DNA of 64,000 bases from Nitrospira sp. UBA5698. GTDB taxonomy: Bacteria > Nitrospirota > Nitrospiria > Nitrospirales > Nitrospiraceae. The translations under genes were made by a program, and so were the position numbers. Positions 46,558 through 55,108 of the stretch are shown here, in pieces. The notes beneath the pieces are model-generated. The model searched no databases, was not told where the DNA came from, and was given only the letters and a program-made list of their open reading frames with translations. The stretch is from assembly GCA_002420115.1 (NCBI GenBank), contig DIHK01000061.1, forward strand, positions 7,566 through 71,565, in the 5' to 3' direction. Position 1 is the stretch's first letter, and each line of letters opens with the position of its first letter.

Positions 46558-47516
46558 TGCAAATGTGGAAGACCCGACACATTCTATTGGGGATGTTAAC
46601 ATGGGTCCCTATCTTGAATGCATGGCGTCAACGTCACGCGTCAACCGGAGGATCTGACTCGGCTCGATACTGCTATTCCGTTTGGTTTCGTCATTTAATC
46701 ACGCTCAACCGGTATGGTTTCAATGTTAGTGGGGCAAACATTGGTGAGTTGGGGCCAGGAGACAGTCTTGGTATCGGCCTTTCGGCCTTGCTTTCCGGTG
46801 CGAGCCGGTACGTGGGATTGGATATCGTCCCCTATTCAGCGAAGGCAGATTTAAGCAAGATGCTTAATGAGCTGCTGGACATGTATACAAAGGAGGCGCA
46901 AGTCCCGGACGACAAGGAATTTCCTTCCGTTCGACCCCTGATCGATTCGTGTGAGTTCCCACGTCATGTCGTTGATGGGGGTAATGTTATTGCTAAAGCC
47001 GAAGAGATTCGCGCTCAGCTCCGAAGTGGGCTAGACAGAGGTTTTCTTCTCGGGTACAGAGTTCCATGGATGTCATTGCCGCAGATTGATGAATCCTCTC
47101 TGGACTTGATTTTTTCACAAGCCGTGCTTGAGCACGTTGACAGTCTTGAGGAGACGTATCGGGCTATGTTTGCCTGGCTAAAGCCCGGTGGCTACTCATC
47201 GCATGTGATCGATTTTAGGGCTCATGGTCGGTCGCCGTTTTGGAATGGCCATCGGGCCTACTCCGATCGGCAGTGGAAACTGGTCCGAGGAAAGCGGGAA
47301 TTTCTGTTAAATCGTGAGCCGCTCAGCACACATCTTACCCTCGCCAAGAAAGCGGGTTTTGAGCTACTCCTAACGCAGCGAGATCAAGCACCACATGGAC
47401 TTGACGCATCGGCTCTGGCATTGCGATTCTCGAAATTGAGCGAAACAGACGCCCTAACAAGCGGCGTCTTGTTAGTTCTCCAAAAACCCAAGTCTGCTCA
47501 GGCGCTCAGCAACTAG
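46557..47516 (+). CDS. SAM-dependent class I methyltransferase
   Basis: A Rossmann-type methyltransferase of about 319 residues. Motif I is IGELGPGDSLGIG near 62, with the acidic ribose ligand in YVGLDIV. The later motif LDLIFSQAVLEHVDSLEETYRAMFAWLKPGG is typical of UbiE-like enzymes. HVIDFRAHG suggests a sugar or small-molecule acceptor. ATG at 46557 sits in the overlapping TGATG with the ATP-grasp gene, so they are coupled. A longer frame from 46479 is unlikely. Confidence 0.85.
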   Translation: MQMWKTRHILLGMLTWVPILNAWRQRHASTGGSDSARYCYSVWFRHLITLNRYGFNVSGANIGELGPGDSLGIGLSALLSGASRYVGLDIVPYSAKADLSKMLNELLDMYTKEAQVPDDKEFPSVRPLIDSCEFPRHVVDGGNVIAKAEEIRAQLRSGLDRGFLLGYRVPWMSLPQIDESSLDLIFSQAVLEHVDSLEETYRAMFAWLKPGGYSSHVIDFRAHGRSPFWNGHRAYSDRQWKLVRGKREFLLNREPLSTHLTLAKKAGFELLLTQRDQAPHGLDASALALRFSKLSETDALTSGVLLVLQKPKSAQALSN

Positions 47517-47533
47517 TCTTCCGAAAGGATTCC

Positions 47534-48643
47534 ATGCGCGTTTTGGCGGTGACCAATATTTATCCGACCACGAGGTCCCCGACGTTGGGTACCTTCGTCG
47601 AACAGCAAGTTGTTGGGCTAAAGCGTAGCGGTCTGGATGTTGACGTGATGCTTGTTGATCGCTTTGAGAGCGGCATGCGTTCCTATCTTACCATGGGAGC
47701 AGAGCTTCGACGTCGTGTTGAGCAGTTTTGTCCCGATGTGGTTCATGCTATGTATGGGGGGGTTTTGGCAGAGCGCGTGACACGAATCGTTGTGGATAGG
47801 CCGACGGTGGTTTCGTTCTGCGGGTCTGACCTTTTGGGCGAGCTGCTATCAGGACCTATCAGAAGAATAGCCAGTGAATGCGGGATCTTTGCCTCACTGG
47901 TTGCGGCTCGTCGAGCGGATGGCGTGATCGTCAAATCGAGAAATCTGGAACAGGCTCTTCCGGCTACTGTCATCCGCTCCAAAGTGCGAATCATTCCGAA
48001 TGGCATTGACCTTAAGCGGTTCAAGCCGATTGACCAGGCCGACTGTCGCAATAGGTTAGGATGGGATCCAAACAGGTTTCATGTTTTATTCCCCGCGAAT
48101 GTCGGTGGCGATCCTCGTAAACGTCTCTACTTGGCACAAGCGGCAGTTGACAAAGCCAACCGATCGGGCCTGAATGTAGAGCTGCATCAGCTTCGTGGAG
48201 TGTCTCATGAAGCAGTACCTATCTGGTTGAATGCCAGCGATGTGGTGCTACTCACCTCTTTACATGAGGGGTCGCCAAACATCATCAAGGAAGCTCTTGC
48301 GTGTGATGTCTCGGTTGTTTCAGTGGATGTGGGGGATGTGCGTGAAAGAATTGATGGGATTGAGGGGTGTCATATCGCACTGCCAGATCCAGACGATTTG
48401 GGGATCAAGCTAAGCTTGGTCGCGGCTAATAAGGGGCGCGTCGCTGGGCATGCAAAGATGCAAGCTCTCTCCTTGGAACAGACCGCCTTGCGTTTAGGGA
48501 GCTTCTACCACGAGGTAGTGGAGTCTCATCATAGACAGGGCACTGCGAGTTGCAGGATGATCAATCCTAGTCTACTGATAGACTTTTGTTCATCTATCTT
48601 GGCAAGAAGGAAGCATTTCAGTCGACACCTGACGAGGCGTTAA
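47534..48643 (+). CDS. Family 4 glycosyltransferase
   Basis: GT-B enzyme of 369 residues starting RVLAVTNIYPTTRSPTLGTFV. The N-terminal half includes DVVHAMYGGVLAE, the linker NGIDLKRFKPI, and the donor-binding part SLHEGSPNIIKEALACDVSVV near 241-262. GAAAGGATT precedes the ATG. The 17-base gap to the methyltransferase suggests a shared transcript from 45409 onwards. Confidence 0.92.
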   Translation: MRVLAVTNIYPTTRSPTLGTFVEQQVVGLKRSGLDVDVMLVDRFESGMRSYLTMGAELRRRVEQFCPDVVHAMYGGVLAERVTRIVVDRPTVVSFCGSDLLGELLSGPIRRIASECGIFASLVAARRADGVIVKSRNLEQALPATVIRSKVRIIPNGIDLKRFKPIDQADCRNRLGWDPNRFHVLFPANVGGDPRKRLYLAQAAVDKANRSGLNVELHQLRGVSHEAVPIWLNASDVVLLTSLHEGSPNIIKEALACDVSVVSVDVGDVRERIDGIEGCHIALPDPDDLGIKLSLVAANKGRVAGHAKMQALSLEQTALRLGSFYHEVVESHHRQGTASCRMINPSLLIDFCSSILARRKHFSRHLTRR

Positions 48644-48998
48644 AATATGTTGCCACGCCATGGGGACTGTCCTGAAGATTATACAGCAAGAAAATGCGCT
48701 ACCCTGACCGGGTTGTGGCTCGGTTGACGAAGAATACCAGTATTTATGCATCACGCGGACTGCACAGCTTACCGATGTAAGTCAATATGTGGCTAGATGC
48801 TGGTCGTGATACCATGCAAGGTCAGCATGAGTCAAACAGACAACTGCTGGTTGCAGGGAATTCTGATTGTACGCGAGCTCTATCTTTGGCAGGGCGCGCA
48901 AGCGGTTTAGAATTTATCGAGACGATCTACGAGATCGGCAGCGGCGACACCAGACCCTCGTCTATTACTCCCGACCTTCTTGGCAGGAGTTGCGATTT
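48644..48998. other. 355-base region without a recognised gene
   Basis: Between the GT4 gene and the next ATP-grasp gene. A TTG-started extension of the ATP-grasp frame reaches back to 48867 (RFRIYRDDLRDRQRRH and onward), but no start with a ribosome site supports it. It could be the remains of another gene. No promoter was identified. Confidence 0.4.
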
Positions 48999-50099
48999 AT
49001 GAACTGGCAGAAGCTGTCCAAACTACCCGTGCCACTTCTGAGAAGTTCTCTGAGGTCTCTGCTTAGCTATCACTATCATCATCAACACATGATGGATGCA
49101 AAGGGAATACTGAAGCGTATAGAGCGTGCAAAAGGCTCCTTATCTCGTCGGCTTGTCAAGCAGTGTAATGACTATGCAATAGATGTTTTTGGACATCGTC
49201 ACTTCGCAGTCTGGTTGTATGTGTACTCTGCTGTTGCTGGGAAATTTATGGAAGGGTGGATACCAGACAATTACTACGGGTCCGTCGTACGCCCCAAGCT
49301 GAAGGGTGTTTATGGGAAAATTTCTGGCCTGAAGTCATTGCATCCTGCAATCTTTTCAAGCAAAAGTTTCCCCGATATCCTTTCATATGTGAATGGCGTG
49401 TTCTTTGATACCGACTATCGGGTGATTCCTCCTGATTCTGTCAAAAGCAGTATTTTTTCAGATCGAGAGAGAGTCGTCTTTAAGCTTGACAGCTCTTCAC
49501 GAGGGAAGGGGATTTGGTTTTTTGATAGAGAGTCCTTTGACTTAAGTAAAGTCTATGGTCTAGGCAATGGAGTATTTCAGGGCTTTATTAATCAGCATGA
49601 GCTATTTCGGGAATTCGCGAGGACATCCGTCGCGACACTGAGAATGACAACAGTGATTACGGATATCGGAACGACTTCGCTTCGGGCTTGTTACCTGAGA
49701 TTAGGGAGCGGTACTGATACTCACGTGCAATCTAGCAGCCATATACGGATACCGATAGACATCAAAACCGGAGCCTTTAATCACGTCGGATTCACTACAG
49801 ATTGGCTGGAAATCGAGAGGCACCCTGGTAGTGAGGTGAAGTTTGAGGGCAAGCTCATTCCCCGGTATGATGATTGTCTTAACCTGGTGACGAGTCTTCA
49901 TAAGAGAGTGCCCTATGCACGATGTATAGGATGGGATCTTGCTATTGACGATCAGGAGCGCGTCAGGATTATGGAGTGGAATGCCCAGCATAATGACATC
50001 AAGTTCAGCGAGGCTACGCAAGGCCCATGTTTTTCTGACTTACAGTGGGAACGACTTACAAAATCAGAAGAGACTCCGTGGATTGAGATGGTGTGGTAA
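48999..50099 (+). CDS. Sugar-transfer-associated ATP-grasp protein
   Basis: The 366-residue protein matches ATP-grasp proteins found in glycosyltransferase loci (ATPgrasp_ST type). RVVFKLDSSSRGKGIWFF holds the ATP lysine and Gly-rich loop, VFQGFINQHELFREFA follows, ATLRMTTVITD is a family stretch, and RVRIMEWNAQHNDIKF ends with the Asn-rich metal site. ATG at 48999 has AGGAG ten bases upstream. The substrate is unknown; a carboxylate-amine ligation decorating the glycan is inferred. Confidence 0.8.
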   Translation: MNWQKLSKLPVPLLRSSLRSLLSYHYHHQHMMDAKGILKRIERAKGSLSRRLVKQCNDYAIDVFGHRHFAVWLYVYSAVAGKFMEGWIPDNYYGSVVRPKLKGVYGKISGLKSLHPAIFSSKSFPDILSYVNGVFFDTDYRVIPPDSVKSSIFSDRERVVFKLDSSSRGKGIWFFDRESFDLSKVYGLGNGVFQGFINQHELFREFARTSVATLRMTTVITDIGTTSLRACYLRLGSGTDTHVQSSSHIRIPIDIKTGAFNHVGFTTDWLEIERHPGSEVKFEGKLIPRYDDCLNLVTSLHKRVPYARCIGWDLAIDDQERVRIMEWNAQHNDIKFSEATQGPCFSDLQWERLTKSEETPWIEMVW

Positions 50100-50463
50100 G
50101 TGGTCATCTTGTTCTGACCTTCCCTCATTACTTCTCGAAGAAGAAGTATGCACACCATGGGAACGACCATCGCCGCCGATGCGACCCTCATTGCCGCAGC
50201 TAGCATCAGCCGCGGTGCCCGCTGGAATAGGAATCAGAACAACAAGATTCTAAAGTCCCTTTCAGCACACCCCAGTTACAGCCCATGAACAATTTTGAAC
50301 CATTGCAAATAAATTCATGCAGTTTCTTCTTTGTTCGTCGCCGTTCGTAAACAGCTTACTGGCATGATGTATGCTCTCAACTGGTGCTCCGTGACTTCGT
50401 CGATGAGGCTGCAAACAGCGTCACTGCGAACGCAGCATATTGTGGACCATGAAGAGGATGCAC
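50100..50463. other. 364-base intergenic region carrying a sigma-54 promoter
   Basis: No gene was found. The sigma-54 site is at 50360-50375. The AT-rich part near 50290-50330 lies where an enhancer-binding activator might sit, but no site could be named. Confidence 0.5.
50360..50375 (+). promoter_or_regulatory. Sigma-54 (-24/-12) promoter
   Basis: TGGCATGATGTATGCT matches the RpoN consensus TGGCAYR-N4-WTGCW, with GG and GC at the required 10-base spacing. It lies about 90 bases upstream of the beta-helix gene at 50464. The paralogous beta-helix gene has an equivalent site. Confidence 0.75.
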
Positions 50464-51795
50464 ATGATCATTCGACTCAAGCAAGCAATCAGCATTTACG
50501 TTTTGGCTAGTGCCCTCTCGACAACCGTTACGGGTTGTCAACATTATTTTGGCACGGCCCATGCGGCGACGTATTACGTCGCCACAACCGGGGATAACAG
50601 TAATCCTGGGACAGAAGATAAACCGTTCCGAACAATCGCTCATGCCGTCAATGCCATGGTTGCAGGGGATACGACCTATGCACGTGGTGGGACGTACATC
50701 GAGTCGGCGGAAGTGCGATTCAAGCGATCAGGCACGTCCAGCGCCCCGATTCGCCTGCTGAATTACCCAGGTGAAACTCCCACTATCCGGTTTACTGATC
50801 GTACCAACGGCACTCATCGGATCTCACTGTGGAACTCCGGAGGCTACAATAAGGCTGTGGGCTGGATCGTGATCGAGGGGTTTACAATCACCAATAGTGC
50901 GGTGGGGATCAGACTTTATAGTGCGAACGACGTGATTATTCGAGGGAATACCATCTATGACAACCAATACCAGGGGATACTCGGTTACGGCACAAGAATC
51001 CTAGTCGACCGAAACGTTATCAACCACAACGGAAATTTTTCTGGATGCGCCGCAGGTACCGTCTCCTGCAATAAAGAGCACGGCATCTATATGAATGGGA
51101 CTGCCATCACGATCACAAACAATGTGATCTACGATAATCTGTCTTATGGCATCCAGATGAACGGCTCAAGCAGCTCGGTCTATGACCCATCACTACATGC
51201 GGGCCAGGAATTTGCCGTGTCACATAATTGGATCATTGCGAACAATACTCTCGCCTACAATAAGTATCGTGCCGGCATCGTCGTGTGGGGTTCAACCTGT
51301 AATAACGCACGGATCGAGAACAATATCTTTTACGAAAACAGTCGCAATGTGCGAGGATCGGCCAATGGCATTGATTATGTGGGAGCCGGATCAGCAACCG
51401 GAATACAGGTACGCAATAACCACTTTTATGCTAGCGGGTTAGGGGGGACAGCCTCATCGACCGGGACGCCACCATCGGACCTGGTGTTTACTGAAAACAT
51501 CGTGAATATCAGTAGTCCGGAATTCGTCAACGCCCCAGTGGAACTTCCTGCATCGCCAAATTTTGCCCTGACGCCACGAAGCCCGGCCATCGACAAAGGC
51601 TTGCCTCCCTCTGATGAGCCTCCTGGTGAGACTCTTCGTACAGCCTTTAAAGACGCTCTTTTGAAGGCTCGTCGTACAGACTTCGCTGGTACGGCTCGTC
51701 CTCAGGGGCGTGCTCATGACATCGGCGCCTATGAGTACCGCACCGATGGCGACGCCCAATCACCCACCCCGGTACAGAGCGTTCAAATACGCTAA
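50464..51795 (+). CDS. Secreted right-handed parallel beta-helix protein (copy 1)
   Basis: The paralogue alignment and AGAGGA five bases upstream favour ATG 50464, giving MIIRLKQAISIYVLASAL; three longer starts exist. The signal ends either at a possible lipobox (VTGC) or at AHA/ATYYV. ATYYVATTGDNSNPGTEDKP is the usual entry to pectate-lyase-like or DUF1565-type helices, and several PbH1 coils follow (VIIRGNTIYDN, ITITNNVIYDN, ARIENNIFYEN). No clear catalytic triad was recognised. It may bind, cleave or shape the exported polysaccharide. Transcription is probably sigma-54 dependent. Confidence 0.88.
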   Translation: MIIRLKQAISIYVLASALSTTVTGCQHYFGTAHAATYYVATTGDNSNPGTEDKPFRTIAHAVNAMVAGDTTYARGGTYIESAEVRFKRSGTSSAPIRLLNYPGETPTIRFTDRTNGTHRISLWNSGGYNKAVGWIVIEGFTITNSAVGIRLYSANDVIIRGNTIYDNQYQGILGYGTRILVDRNVINHNGNFSGCAAGTVSCNKEHGIYMNGTAITITNNVIYDNLSYGIQMNGSSSSVYDPSLHAGQEFAVSHNWIIANNTLAYNKYRAGIVVWGSTCNNARIENNIFYENSRNVRGSANGIDYVGAGSATGIQVRNNHFYASGLGGTASSTGTPPSDLVFTENIVNISSPEFVNAPVELPASPNFALTPRSPAIDKGLPPSDEPPGETLRTAFKDALLKARRTDFAGTARPQGRAHDIGAYEYRTDGDAQSPTPVQSVQIR

Positions 51796-51810
51796 ATATA
51801 CTTTGGAAGC

Positions 51811-53292
51811 TTAGAGTTTCGCGGCAGATTCTTGAGGTGCAATAGAATAATTCCTTCTTGCCAACCGCTCATTAGCCCAAACGAAGAGCAAGTCGCTGTA
51901 ATCTGGCAAGCGAACGAGTTGTGCGAACTTGATGAATTTCTTCTTATGAGCCAATTCGGCTAACTTCAACCGAAGGCCGTGCACAATATCAACAAGCCCA
52001 CCTAGTACTTGTCCCGGCATGCGCTTACCATGAAGCTTAAAAAATAGCTCTAAATCATTTTGAAGCTCGGAATCACTAAATTGATACCTTTGCCACGCAG
52101 AAACTGATGCCGTTTTTTGCATTCCAAATGTGTTTCTTCTTACCCCTTGTTGTTCGAGTATTCTACGGGGGATAGGCCTATCGTAATTACCACCAATCCT
52201 CCACGGATCCATATCAGCGCTATCATTAACTCGTTTCAAACAATCGACTCTGGAAGCCCCGATGGATGGGGGATTAGCAAGAAACACTCCTTTGTGTAAT
52301 CGCCATTCGGCCAAATCGCAGCTAGTTGTGTCATTCTGATCCAGGAAATGATGGGAGTCATCCGATTCCTTCCTCAAAGCCTTTTGCCACACAACATCCC
52401 CCCGAGTTCCCACAATCAGAAGAGTTAAATCATCAGGATAGTCAAATAGTGTCATGTTTAAACCACCAGATTGACCCAATCCAGCCAACACTAAATCGTA
52501 GTCTCTATAGGCCGATCGACGTTCAATGACACTTTTTACTGGGATACTCAGCTTGTTAGCGATGTCTTCACCAGAATCATCGTGCCGCAACTTCCCGACG
52601 CGGGAGATTGTAAGCGCGGAACGAATGCCAAGGGGCTTGGCGATCGCAGCGGAGGCTCCTGAGTCATACCCTTTAGAAATTGTAGTAACCGGAGCCATCT
52701 TGAACCGACGCCGCTCATCCTGCAAATTTTCTCGAATGGCGAACATCCTTGAACGCAAGAACTCCTCATACTCCTCAAACGAAGTGAAGGCATCTTCAGC
52801 AGGGGGAGGGTGTTCTGCCAGCGTTTCCTGGGAGTAGACAAGTTTTTCGTATGTCAGAAAGTGGATTTCATCTCCGTCTAATGTCGGCAAAGTCTTTGGT
52901 CGATTCCGATGATTCTTGAGGTAAGTCTTTAACGTTTTTGAGTAGGGGAATGCGGAATCTAAACGAAGATTGGCTACTGACAACAAACAAGGTAATGAAT
53001 TGGAGACCAGGAGCTCCTTCTTTCTGTTCACATAAAACATGCGATCAAGTGCACCGGTGGAGCAAACAAACGACACCCTGTTCTCCCTGAGACGAAATCC
53101 GGTTCCGATGATGACAGGAGCCTCACGATCAAAATCACCCTTCCCAAATTCTCCTGCCCACGTTCCTTCAAAAATCCATTCATCGGAATACTCGACCCGA
53201 CACCCATGAAGAACGCTCACGGTATCGTCAGTGACTCTTGCAAACCAGGACAGTTTCGGCCAATGATTCAATTGCTGTCGACAAAGCTTCAT
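51811..53292 (-). CDS. Degenerate asparagine-synthase-like PP-loop protein
   Basis: A 493-residue protein with the layout of an AsnB relative. Residues 55-110 (VIIGTGFRLRENRVSF, LLVSNSLPCLL) resemble the glutaminase-like domain, but the protein begins MKLCRQQ and lacks the N-terminal Cys2 needed for glutamine hydrolysis. The PP-loop is present as SKGYDSGASA (S206, D210, S211), where AsnB has SGGxDS. The DGGDE-type motif is not evident. It probably adenylates a substrate with an unknown amine donor. It sits between two beta-helix genes. AGGGGC precedes the start. Confidence 0.65.
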   Translation of the reverse strand: MKLCRQQLNHWPKLSWFARVTDDTVSVLHGCRVEYSDEWIFEGTWAGEFGKGDFDREAPVIIGTGFRLRENRVSFVCSTGALDRMFYVNRKKELLVSNSLPCLLSVANLRLDSAFPYSKTLKTYLKNHRNRPKTLPTLDGDEIHFLTYEKLVYSQETLAEHPPPAEDAFTSFEEYEEFLRSRMFAIRENLQDERRRFKMAPVTTISKGYDSGASAAIAKPLGIRSALTISRVGKLRHDDSGEDIANKLSIPVKSVIERRSAYRDYDLVLAGLGQSGGLNMTLFDYPDDLTLLIVGTRGDVVWQKALRKESDDSHHFLDQNDTTSCDLAEWRLHKGVFLANPPSIGASRVDCLKRVNDSADMDPWRIGGNYDRPIPRRILEQQGVRRNTFGMQKTASVSAWQRYQFSDSELQNDLELFFKLHGKRMPGQVLGGLVDIVHGLRLKLAELAHKKKFIKFAQLVRLPDYSDLLFVWANERLARRNYSIAPQESAAKL

Positions 53293-53501
53293 TCTAGCCC
53301 CTATTAAACTGCTACAAGCACATCGCTCCCGATTTCTTAGAGACGATTATAGCTCCCCCTGGATGTCGGATCCAAGCGGGGGATGTCTCGAGGCTTTGGA
53401 TTTGCGGTGAGTCCCCCTTCACATAATTTGGCAATGTGGCACATCTATAGCGATGAGTCATGGATGGACAACGACGGAGGGGCGTGGTTATAGGATGAGG
53501 G

Positions 53502-53527
53502 CACCGCGCTGCGTGAGCAGCGCGGTG
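53502..53527. repeat. Perfect 11-bp hairpin
   Basis: CACCGCGCTGC-GTGA-GCAGCGCGGTG lies just beyond the 3' end of the minus-strand beta-helix gene (stop at 53561). No T-run follows on either strand, so intrinsic termination is doubtful, but it could protect or end that transcript. Confidence 0.55.
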
Positions 53528-53560
53528 GTGGATACGATGGAAACCCTGGGATCCATGCCG

Positions 53561-54802
53561 TCAGTTAGCAAGCTGCAGTGATGTTGGCGAGGCGAGACTA
53601 GTGTTACTACTGTAGAATTCAAAGGCACCCATATCATAAAGAGACGCTTGTGGTCGAGAGATGCTTGTGTACGAGGTCTTAGTTGCAGAAGTGCTCAAGC
53701 CCTTGTTTATCGCTGAGCTTCCTGAAGCCAGGGCAAAATTCGGCGCCGACGGATATGTAGCTGGAGCGTTGACGAATTTCGGATTGGCCGTATTCACAAT
53801 ATTGCCAGACTGTGTGTAATGGGTTCCTGCCTTCGCTGAAGTACCGAGAAACTGCATGGCACCAGACCCACTCGCGAAGGCGAGATTGTTTCTAATCTGT
53901 ATCCCCGTACAGGTGACTGAAGTGAATTCAACGCCTTGTGGAGCGTATTCAGCGAGTTTGACACCGTTCTCATAGAAAATATTGTTCTCGATCCGTGCGT
54001 TGCCACAGGTTGAGCCCCACACGACCATACCGGAACGATTTCTATTATAGGCAAGGGTGTTGTTGGCGATGATCCAATTTTTCGAGGCCGCGAATTCTGG
54101 GCCTGCATGTAGTGATGAGGTATAGACAGAGCTGCCTGAGCCGTTCAGCTGAATCCCATGTGCAAGATTGTCATAGATCAGATTATTTGTGATCGTAATG
54201 GCGGTGCCGTTCAAATAGATGCCGTGTGCAAGGGTGCTGCTCGGGTTTGCCGCAAATGGCCCGTTATGATTGACCCTGTTGCGATCAAGAAGAATCCTCG
54301 TGCCATTCCCCAAAAGGCCTTGGCTCTGACTATCGTGAATCCAATTGCGTCGAATCACCGAATCATGAAGGTTATACAATCTGATTCCGACGTGGCAATT
54401 CTTGATCTCAAATCCTTCCAGGTTAATCCACCCAATCGCGTATCGATAACTAGAGATGTTCTGAAAAAGAACCGAATTAGCTTTGCTATTACTATTGGAG
54501 CTGCACTTAATGATCGGGAACTGGCCAGGGGCGTTCAAGAGCTTGATAGGAGCTGACTGGGTACCGGATTTGCTAAATCGAATATTCGATTCGGTATACG
54601 TCCCTCCTTTTACGTAGGTTGTATCTCCAGCGATCATTTTGGACACCGCGTAGCGCACGGTCCGCCAAGGGCTAGAGCTTGTTCCGGGATTGCTGTCATT
54701 CCCAGTGGTGGCGACATAGTAGGTCGCGGCATAGGCTGGAATGGACGACAGGAGTGCACTGGCCAGCGCGCAGGCGCCAATTGCTTGTTTCAGCCGAGTC
54801 AT
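53561..54802 (-). CDS. Secreted right-handed parallel beta-helix protein (copy 2)
   Basis: Paralogue of the 50464 gene (413 residues). MTRLKQAIGACALASALL and a signal ending AYA/ATYYV open the protein. The same entry motif GNDSNPGTSSSPWRTV leads into PbH1-type coils, for example VIRRNWIHDSQSQGLLG, ITITNNLIYDN and ARIENNIFYEN, and ANPKFVNAPATYPSAPNFAL at the end. It has no lipobox, so it is probably released or loosely bound outside the cell. A sigma-54 site lies about 100 bases upstream. Confidence 0.88.
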   Translation of the reverse strand: MTRLKQAIGACALASALLSSIPAYAATYYVATTGNDSNPGTSSSPWRTVRYAVSKMIAGDTTYVKGGTYTESNIRFSKSGTQSAPIKLLNAPGQFPIIKCSSNSNSKANSVLFQNISSYRYAIGWINLEGFEIKNCHVGIRLYNLHDSVIRRNWIHDSQSQGLLGNGTRILLDRNRVNHNGPFAANPSSTLAHGIYLNGTAITITNNLIYDNLAHGIQLNGSGSSVYTSSLHAGPEFAASKNWIIANNTLAYNRNRSGMVVWGSTCGNARIENNIFYENGVKLAEYAPQGVEFTSVTCTGIQIRNNLAFASGSGAMQFLGTSAKAGTHYTQSGNIVNTANPKFVNAPATYPSAPNFALASGSSAINKGLSTSATKTSYTSISRPQASLYDMGAFEFYSSNTSLASPTSLQLAN

Positions 54803-55108
54803 AAGAAAGCCCTTTCATAAATATGGTCTGCAACTCGGAAACTGCAGGGAGGGTTTGAGCAGTTCACCGAAATGCGGTTCAGTGATACTGGTGCGTCAAT
54901 AGGCAATGTTCATGCCAATTGTAATTTTTCTCTAAGATTCTGATGAAATTGATGAAAAGCTCTTTTGCGCTGATTCAGGCTGAGTCGTAGGTTGTAAACA
55001 GTGTAGGCCCCAAGAAACACTAGCTAGGCCTGTTTGCCTGGATCGAGTGAGGTAAACTTGAAAAAAATGGACGCCATCAACCTACAATCTGAGGTCTGGA
55101 CGTGTGAG
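54803..55108. other. Intergenic region with sigma-54 promoter, end of locus
   Basis: Besides the sigma-54 site and the ribosome site (GAAAGGGC on the minus strand), I see nothing coding. It separates the polysaccharide locus from the IS-rich area. Confidence 0.5.
54902..54917 (-). promoter_or_regulatory. Sigma-54 (-24/-12) promoter
   Basis: On the minus strand the site reads TGGCATGAACATTGCC, a full match to TGGCAYR-N4-TTGC with correct spacing. It points at the beta-helix gene starting at 54802. Its first seven bases are identical to the site upstream of the paralogue. Confidence 0.8.

Noticed and set aside
48787..49002. 71-codon frame before the ATP-grasp gene
   Set aside because: Overlaps the likely upstream region of the ATP-grasp gene in another frame and shows no family resemblance.
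53437..53452. Third possible sigma-54 site, TGGCACATCTATAGCG on the plus strand
   Set aside because: The -12 element has A where T is expected, and it points into the 3' end of a minus-strand gene with no target.
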